NCBI GenBank assembly: GCA_029255685.2
Contig: CM055318.2
Span: 18,605,001 to 18,669,000 of the forward strand
From: Silene conica
Lineage: Eukaryota; Streptophyta; Magnoliopsida; Caryophyllales; Caryophyllaceae
Length of the DNA stretch: 64,000 nucleotides
Direction: 5' to 3'
Shown here: one piece after another, positions 58,233 through 64,000 of the stretch
Layout: each line of letters starts with the position of its first letter
Numbering within the stretch: position 1 is the stretch's first letter
The notes under the pieces: generated by a model
The model's input: only the letters and a program-made list of their open reading frames with translations
The model's database searches: none
What the model was told of the DNA's origin: nothing
Made by a program: the position numbers and the translations under genes

Positions 58233-58435
58233 GTGACCGTTCGCTTTCTACTGGTTCAGCCCTCATCAATAAACAAGTCATCGTTTTCGGCGGGAATAAA
58301 TATCGGCGGAAGAATGGTGAAAACACCGACAACACATGGTTCTCGTCGGGAAGAAATACTTTTAGATGTAGCATTGGAGATATATATATATATGTAACGT
58401 TACGGATTGTTACTGTTGTTAAATGCATTGTTTAA
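58233..58435 (+). other. Exon-like segment of element B
   Basis: After a TTTTAG acceptor-like site the text is less AT-rich (ACCGTTCGCTTTCTACTGGT ... TTTTCGGCGGGAATAAATAT). Two frames cross it (for example TPTTHGSRREEILLDVALEI), neither recognisable. It may be the 3' exon of a transcript that starts at the CT-rich leader 56640-56830. Confidence 0.3.
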
Positions 58436-58679
58436 AATTCTTAGATGTAATGATAAAGATGCATAGATTGTTGGAGATGATTAAGTGTATCAATATGATG
58501 AAGTCAAAATAGTTATATAATGAAAGTAGGTTGTTTTTTAACCTTGTTATATATTATTATTCAGTTTTTCAGATTTTGTCACTGCATTAACCAAACTCAT
58601 TTATTATTCAATGAAAATGACTAGTTATTCAATTAAATAAGATAAAAACAAGCACAAGTTAGAAATTTGAATATATTTG

Positions 58680-58870
58680 AGTTCCACTTCAATACAATAA
58701 TACGATTTACTCATTACAATAACTAAATTACTACATTACAATAACTACAAATATCATAGTTTTGCATTACAATAATTGAGTTTCTACATTACAATAATTA
58801 AGTTTTGAGTTTCTACATTACAATAACCGAGTTTCTACATTAAAATAACTGAGTTACTCAATTAAACAAG
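58680..58870 (-). repeat. Reverse-oriented ATTGTAAT units of element B
   Basis: CTACATTACAATAACTGAGT-type units repeat here. They are the reverse complement of the TTATTGTAATG unit of the first array. Confidence 0.85.
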
Positions 58871-59039
58871 CTGAAAACTAACAAACAATGACCAAGTATA
58901 TACATCAATTTCTCCATTGAACGTCAATTATTCACGTCTATTTTAATTCAACCTGCAAATCACCAAAAAACAAAATATAAGTTACCAGAAGTAAATAAAG
59001 GATACAATAATTGAGTTTTAATAATAGAATAACACGGTT

Positions 59040-59740
59040 AAAGTAATACAATAATAGTTGTTATTGTATTCATAATAGTTGTTATTATATTCATAATAGC
59101 TGTTATTGTATTCATAATAGCTGTTATTGTAATTCATAATAGCTGTTATTGTAATTCATAGTAGCTGTTATTGTATTCAGTTTTGTGTTTTGTAATACCT
59201 GTTATTGTATTCATAATAGTTGTTATTGTATTCATATTAGCTGTTATTGTATTCATAATAGCTGTTATTGTATTCATAATAGCTGTTATTGTAATTCATA
59301 ATAGTTGTTATTGTAATTCATAATAGCTGTTATTGTATTCAGTTTTGTGTTATTGTATTCATAATAGCTGTTATTGTAATTCATAATAACTGTTATTGTA
59401 ATTCATAATAGTTGTTATTGTATTCAGTTTTGTGTTATTGTATTCATAATAAAGTAATATCTGTTATTGTATTCATAATAGCTGTTATTGTAATTCATAA
59501 TAGTTGTTATTGTAATTCATAATAGCTGTTATTGTAATTCATAATAGTTGTTATTGTATTCAGTTTTGTGTTTTGTAATACCTGTTATTGTATTCATAAT
59601 AACTGTTATTGTAATTCATAATAGCTGTTATTGTATTCATAATACATGTTATTGTATTCAGTTTTCCATTTTGTAATACCTGTTATTGTAATTTATAATA
59701 GCTGTTATTGTATTCATAATAGCTGTTATTGTAATACTAG
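59040..59740 (+). repeat. Second ATTGTATTCATAATAG array of element B
   Basis: About 30 copies of the 21-bp TTATTGTATTCATAATAGCTG unit, with interspersed CAGTTTTGTGTTTTGTAATA blocks. Same direction as the first array. Confidence 0.92.
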
Positions 59741-60268
59741 GCATTTTAACAAACAGTTGGTGTGCTAATCTAGATTATCAATAATTTTTTAAGATTATGA
59801 TAATAAATTATCAGTCAAATGTCAACGGTATGATAAACAATCCATTATTCGTCGTACAATTTGTTATTTGAATCAAATAATTCAGTTATTCGAGTATTAA
59901 AATAAGAAAATCGTAAGAAATCTTTGTACCTTCGAAAAATTAGGGTTCCTGGAATATTTTCGTCTGATCTTTCTGAATTGATAGTTTTTAGTTGAATTAA
60001 TCAAGACAATGAATGAATTTAGGTAATAATTGTGGATTTTGAAATCAAAAATTGAAGAATTGATGATTTTTGTGCGATCGATTTGATGAATTTCTGTGGG
60101 ATTGATTTTTGAGGATTTTTTTGGGAATTTGGTGGAGAGAGAGAAGGGGAAAACAGAGTTGTTAGCTGAAACAGAATTGTGAAAATTTAGGCGCATGTTG
60201 AATTTTAGGTCAATTGTATTTATACGCGGGGGTAACTCACGGAATATGGCAAACTCACCGGAACCCGC

Positions 60269-60271
<3 letters not shown>

Positions 60272-60346
<75 letters not shown>

Positions 60347-60347
60347 G
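60272..60347. repeat. TA microsatellite, right border of element B
   Basis: About 75 bp of TA with one TTT interruption. Confidence 0.92.
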
Positions 60348-61280
60348 ACCACGCTAATCCTTTAGTATACAACGATCAAATGGGCTAATCAGGTTGAAAG
60401 GTAACATTCATTAAAATACCACCTTTTAAACAAATAGTCACTCTGCATGTTTGCTTTTGCACATCACATTTCTGGTAGTCGATATTCGTCACAAGCTTGT
60501 GACGGGTCAAATATCACCTATGGGAATAAATAAGACAAAAAGTAGGATAAATGGAGAGACCTATTGTTTGCACATTTGCCAACGGACGTTTTATATAGTA
60601 AATATATATCTAGCTTCGTATTTGCAATAAATATACAAGTTAGATTGAATATTTACTTCTGAACAATGTATAAGCTAAAGATATAGTGTATTAATCATGA
60701 GATTTTAAATTAAATTGATATCTCACAATATTAAGATAAGTGTATCAAAAGAAGGATGATGAAGTATTCTAATTTAATTTTTAACAAGTTTATTCCTTGT
60801 ATAAAATATAATAGGTTTGATCTTAAGTCTAACAAGTATTAGTTATCCACGTGTTGGTTACGGTGTGGAACATTCTTTATCTTCCTAAATTTCTTTATAT
60901 ACTTCCTCATTATTTTCTGATTATTTTCATTTTCGTTCTACATATCCTCGTTTGCCTCCTTTACAATGTCAACATTCTAACGACTTCACCAACGACCATG
61001 TTGCCTTGAAACGACGATATTGTACAAATCGGCAGTGTGAAGCTGGGTTGTTGTCTATAGTCATTTTTTGTATTGATAAATTTGAAGTAATTGATTGGGT
61101 CATCAGAAGTACTATCTCATTGTCGATTTTGCCTATTTCCATCTCAGTATATTTATTATCTGAGTATATCCTATTTCAGGGTTGAAGAAATATTTGTTAC
61201 AGCTGGTGACGAGATGCGTACAAGTTTCGCTTAATAGATTCCAACATTTTAAGAATAGAAATCAACATTCGTTTTAAATT
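60348..61280. other. Spacer between element B and the Copia fragment
   Basis: Has a CGTCACAAGCTTGTGACGGG palindrome at about 60489, similar to 42020. The remainder is AT-rich and without recognised genes. Confidence 0.35.
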
Positions 61281-61292
61281 TAATTTTGTTTA

Positions 61293-61950
61293 GACTGCAC
61301 TGACAGTGGGGACAGTCTGATAAATAACAGTAGCAACAGTAATCCACGTACTGCAGAAACAGAACCGAATGCTGAAATTGGTCCACATTCAGCGACTAAT
61401 TCTGCTGCAGGAACAGAACCGCATGCTGACATTGGTTCTGGTACAGCACCACCGAATGCAGAACCTGGTTTTGCTGGAGAAACAAAACAAAATGCGAGTG
61501 GGAGAGCACCTATTAGGGATGAACATCAGAGGTTAGGACGAGGTGAGCGAGAAAAATTTGAGCCGGTGTGGAAGAAAGACTACTACTGTAAATTGATGCG
61601 AATAATTACCCCGACACCAACAGCTCATCACGTTCAGGATACCTCCTCAAAGTCAGGTACGCGTTACTGTTTGGATGATTATGTTATTACTAATTGTTTT
61701 TCCAATTCTCGCAAAGCTTTTATGACCAAAATTGATAAGATTTGTGAGCCAGAGAATTATTATGAGGCTGTTAAGGATACGATGTGGATAGCGGCAATGA
61801 AGAAGGAGGTAGAGGCGTTAGAGCGAAATTAAATGGAACATGGCAGATTGTTGAGCTACCAGCCGGTAAAAAGCCAATCGGTTGTAAATGGGTTTACAAA
61901 GTTAAATATAAAGCAGATGGCACGATGTAGCGATTCAAAGCAAGGGTTTT
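61293..61950 (+). pseudogene. Copia pol fragment (linker and start of reverse transcriptase)
   Basis: An open stretch to 61832 encodes an acidic, Ala/Glu/Pro-rich linker (TAETEPNAEIGPHSATNSAA), then [40 protein letters not shown] and LERN, then a stop. The reading resumes as [20 protein letters not shown] and KVKYKADGT up to about 61945. This is the front of the Copia reverse transcriptase. It ends abruptly, and a different gene fragment starts about 70 bp later. Confidence 0.87.
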
Positions 61951-62016
61951 GGATTAACATAGGATTAGGATGAAGCTAAACTTGTACACAAGCCTCGTTA
62001 GTGGTTCTTAGGATTC

Positions 62017-62322
62017 ATGGCACGGTTTCTAGATGCTGATGTGGACAAGTCAGCTTTGTCAGACAATGGTCAACTCTCCGGCATGTTGACACAGCTGAAG
62101 AGTGTTAACGAGTGGTTAGACGAAAATGGTGGCGGTCCCAACAATGAGGATGACGAAGAGGAAAATGAAACAACCTGCGTCTCAGATGAGACAATAGATA
62201 GATTGAGAAAGAAGATATATGATTACCTTCTAACGCACGTTGAGTCCGTTGCTGCTGCACTCGGAGTTGGGCCATTACCGTCCCTACCTGTTCGAAGTGT
62301 GGAACCAAGAGGAAAACGCTGA
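62017..62322 (+). pseudogene. Unidentified gene fragment with conserved-looking helices
   Basis: A 101-residue frame: [39 protein letters not shown], an acidic spacer, then [20 protein letters not shown] and ESVAAALG. Codon use and composition look like a real eukaryotic coding exon, not random sequence. I do not recognise the parent. It could be a small gene, but its position between a Copia fragment and a proteasome exon suggests another captured or duplicated piece. Confidence 0.4.
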
Positions 62323-62399
62323 CTTGGCGAAAAATGGTAGGTAACTCCACCTAACTATTCTCTAACTTAAGCCCTACTTTTCGACACATGTCGTAATAC

Positions 62400-63140
62400 C
62401 CAATATTCTTTTTTATAGTACATGGTTCTTAGGAATTAGAGTTGTGAGTTTATAGTATAAGTGAGCTGCCATTGTTTGCCCTTCAGTATTCTTACTTCAA
62501 AACTCGAAAGTTTTGTGTGCTTTTGGTATTAATTCATCGATTCAGCATACACGATTTCTTATCAAACATTTGACATAGGAGTGTGTGCATGCTGTATTGA
62601 TGAATTGGAAGATTGAAGTGAATTAAACAAGGTGTTGTAGACAGTAGTCCTGTTTTGTTGTGTTTCTTGTTCCGTTCTTTTTTTGACTTTCTGGCTGCTC
62701 TCGTGTTATTATTAAGCATTTAGAAAATTCGGCAGACTACACTTGGGGATGGATTGTGTATCTTGCTTCCTTATGAGCTAAGCAGCTGCTGCTTTAATTA
62801 ATGCCCCAATTATCTTTCTTCAAGTAATTGGCACAGTTTGTTATTTCAAATTAGATCCTTGTTCTCTGATGTAGTTTTCACTAATATGGAGTACGGAGTA
62901 TTATTTGTTCATCTAAAAGTGCATTAAGCATTCGGACAATGTGCTTCTCTACCTTGGACTTTTCTATTGCCCCCCTTTTTCTTTGCCATTATTTTGCTGT
63001 TCCTCCTGTTATTTTTTCCCAGCTTGTGATATATCTCTCATTCTGTTTTCATAAAATATAGAACTTTGAAGGTTACATTTTCGTTTAGTATGTCCTTATG
63101 TCGAGTTTTATGGAATCATTGTATCCTGATAGTTATTATT
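62400..63140. other. Intron-like or spacer DNA
   Basis: T-rich DNA of the kind found in plant introns. TACGGAGTATT occurs at about 62892. No gene. Confidence 0.35.
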
Positions 63141-63150
63141 TCCTATGCAG

Positions 63151-63320
63151 AACCCATATTATGTGAATATTCTTTTGGCGGGATTTGACAAGGAAACCGG
63201 GCCATCTCTCTACTTCATTGACTACATTGCAACTCTCCACAAGGTAGACAAGGCGACTTTTTGTTATGGCGCCTACTTTGTCCTATCCATGATGGACAAG
63301 CATTACCACAGTGGCATTAC
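63151..63320 (+). pseudogene. Exon of proteasome subunit beta type-2 (PBD-like)
   Basis: After a GCAG acceptor (63147-63150) the frame reads NPYYVNILLAGFDKETGPSL, then YFIDYIATLHKVDKATFCYG and AYFVLSMMDKHYHSGI. This matches the middle of the 20S proteasome beta-2 subunit (gene PBD). The N-terminal part and the C-terminal EEAVDLVDKC-type end are absent. Substitutions such as TFCYGAYF (usually FGYGSYF) suggest relaxed constraint. Confidence 0.85.
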
Positions 63321-63329
63321 AACAGATAA

Positions 63330-64000
63330 CTTTGGTTTTTTTCCTTTTAATTTTTAAATTTTTATGCCAATAGATTTAACTGGACTTTTATATTAGGTTT
63401 CACTTCACATTCGCCTGTTACTCTTCTGTTACTCTTCTTTATCTATATCTTTGAATCGTGTGGTGTGAGATAACTTTATGACGGTCTAAAGGTATGATTT
63501 ATGTTAGCCACCTCAAAATCATTTCGTGATTAAGGCTTGAATTAGGATGATATTGTACCAAAATTGATCAATATGGACTTTTTTTGTGCGGTGACACGGT
63601 GTTTTGTGTTGTTGATGTTTGTGTAGACATGTGCGGATCTTTCTGTGATGGTAGTAGTACTGTAGTAATATTGAGACGAAATGACCTGGCAACAATCATA
63701 ATGCCCTTTTTTCATTTGTTTTAAGGATGAATAATATATGTATTTAAGCCAACATGTTATGGTGGTGTAAAGGTAGCGCTGAGGCACAACTTCTTGGCAT
63801 GAAATTATTTACGAGAAGATCACTTGACCTCCTCTATCTCAGAGATAACCTATGTGCATTGCTTGAGGAAAACCCTGGTTTAAAAGTGCACCCGAGTAAT
63901 TTGAATTTTATTTTTTCGTAATTGTTAGAGAAACTGTAACACAAAAGTTTGTTGTGTATGTATAAAATCATGAAAATGATTCCCGTAAGCCAATGTTTAA
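63330..64000. other. Window end, with one coding-looking stretch
   Basis: At about 63800-63920 the plus-strand frame SLDLLYLRDNLCALLEENPG and LKVHPSNLNFIFS (stop) looks like an exon of an unidentified gene. The rest is unassigned. Confidence 0.3.

Larger units (their letters stand above)
56538..60271. mobile_element. TA-microsatellite-bounded element B (about 3.7 kb)
   Basis: Left GAAGTAGGATCATATGAGTT...GGTGAGTTACACC; right, in reverse complement, GAGGCGGGTTCCGGTGAGTT...CCGTGAGTTACCCCC. The right end closely resembles the left end of element A (GAGGCAGGATCCGGTGAGT), so A and B are related. The interior has a 5'UTR-like leader (56640-56830), a splice-donor-like AG|GTAATTTTTCG, large ATTGTAAT arrays, and a GC-richer exon-like piece (58233-58400). 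No transposase is recognised. The flanking TA runs recall Micron-type elements of rice. Confidence 0.72.

Noticed and set aside
57236..59740. CRISPR-like or centromeric satellite array
   Set aside because: Units are 21-22 bp without spacers, and the array lies wholly inside a TA-bounded element. It is too short and too local for a centromere.
60289..60352. Ile/Tyr repeat peptide frame over the TA microsatellite
   Set aside because: It is a translation of (TA)n.

Overview
The window is nuclear DNA of a flowering plant. The supporting evidence is spliced genes with GT-AG introns and plant-type families (a large PPR protein, an SRF receptor-kinase fragment, a group F-like bZIP), in AT-rich DNA crowded with plant transposons. 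Repeated termini such as TACTCCGTAT, TGAAC arrays and TCGGTCGAGT-rich LTR pieces make me suspect Caryophyllales. That is an inference from remembered repeat styles, not a proof.

Only five loci look like intact host genes: a PPR protein (1046-2881, minus), an RRP7-type ribosome biogenesis protein (nine coding exons, 12810-18264, plus), an unrecognised two-exon 200-residue protein (24660-25842, plus), a bZIP factor (27921-28469, plus) and an intronless KIN17 homologue (36448-37641, plus). PPR and RRP7 diverge from each other. As I recall, Arabidopsis At5g38730 (PPR) and At5g38720 (RRP7) are also neighbours, so this may be an old gene pair, now split by about 10 kb of transposons.

Transposons, left to right. 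A broken hAT/DUF4371 transposase lies at 3207-4004. A 6.1-kb LTR retrotransposon (5468-11586) has 185-bp LTRs and an AAACC target duplication, and contains a 745-bp inverted repeat that is about 99% identical. A TIR-like element sits in the last RRP7 intron. A frameshifted LINE lies at 19055-21545. A Helitron (21747-24501) contains a TIR element packed with TGAAC arrays. At 28742-32917 there is a nest of two opposed MITEs, a CACTA element with two left ends, a 5S-rRNA-like piece and two SINEs. Further pieces are a MITE with a poly-C core (33406-33718), LTR fragments and a lone CACTA end.

The right third (41-64 kb) is dominated by broken pieces of host genes: prolyl oligopeptidase, the polyadenylation factor FY, an SRF receptor kinase, the proteasome subunit beta-2 and several unidentified exons. 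Two of these blocks follow an 80-bp direct repeat that begins TCTATAACCC after an A, as a Helitron start would. Two related elements bounded by TA microsatellites (55457-56495 and 56538-60271) abut each other. The larger one is filled with hundreds of bases of short ATTGTAAT/ATTGTATT repeats. These TA-bounded elements, the palindromic retrotransposon and the gene-fragment carriers are the parts most worth following up.
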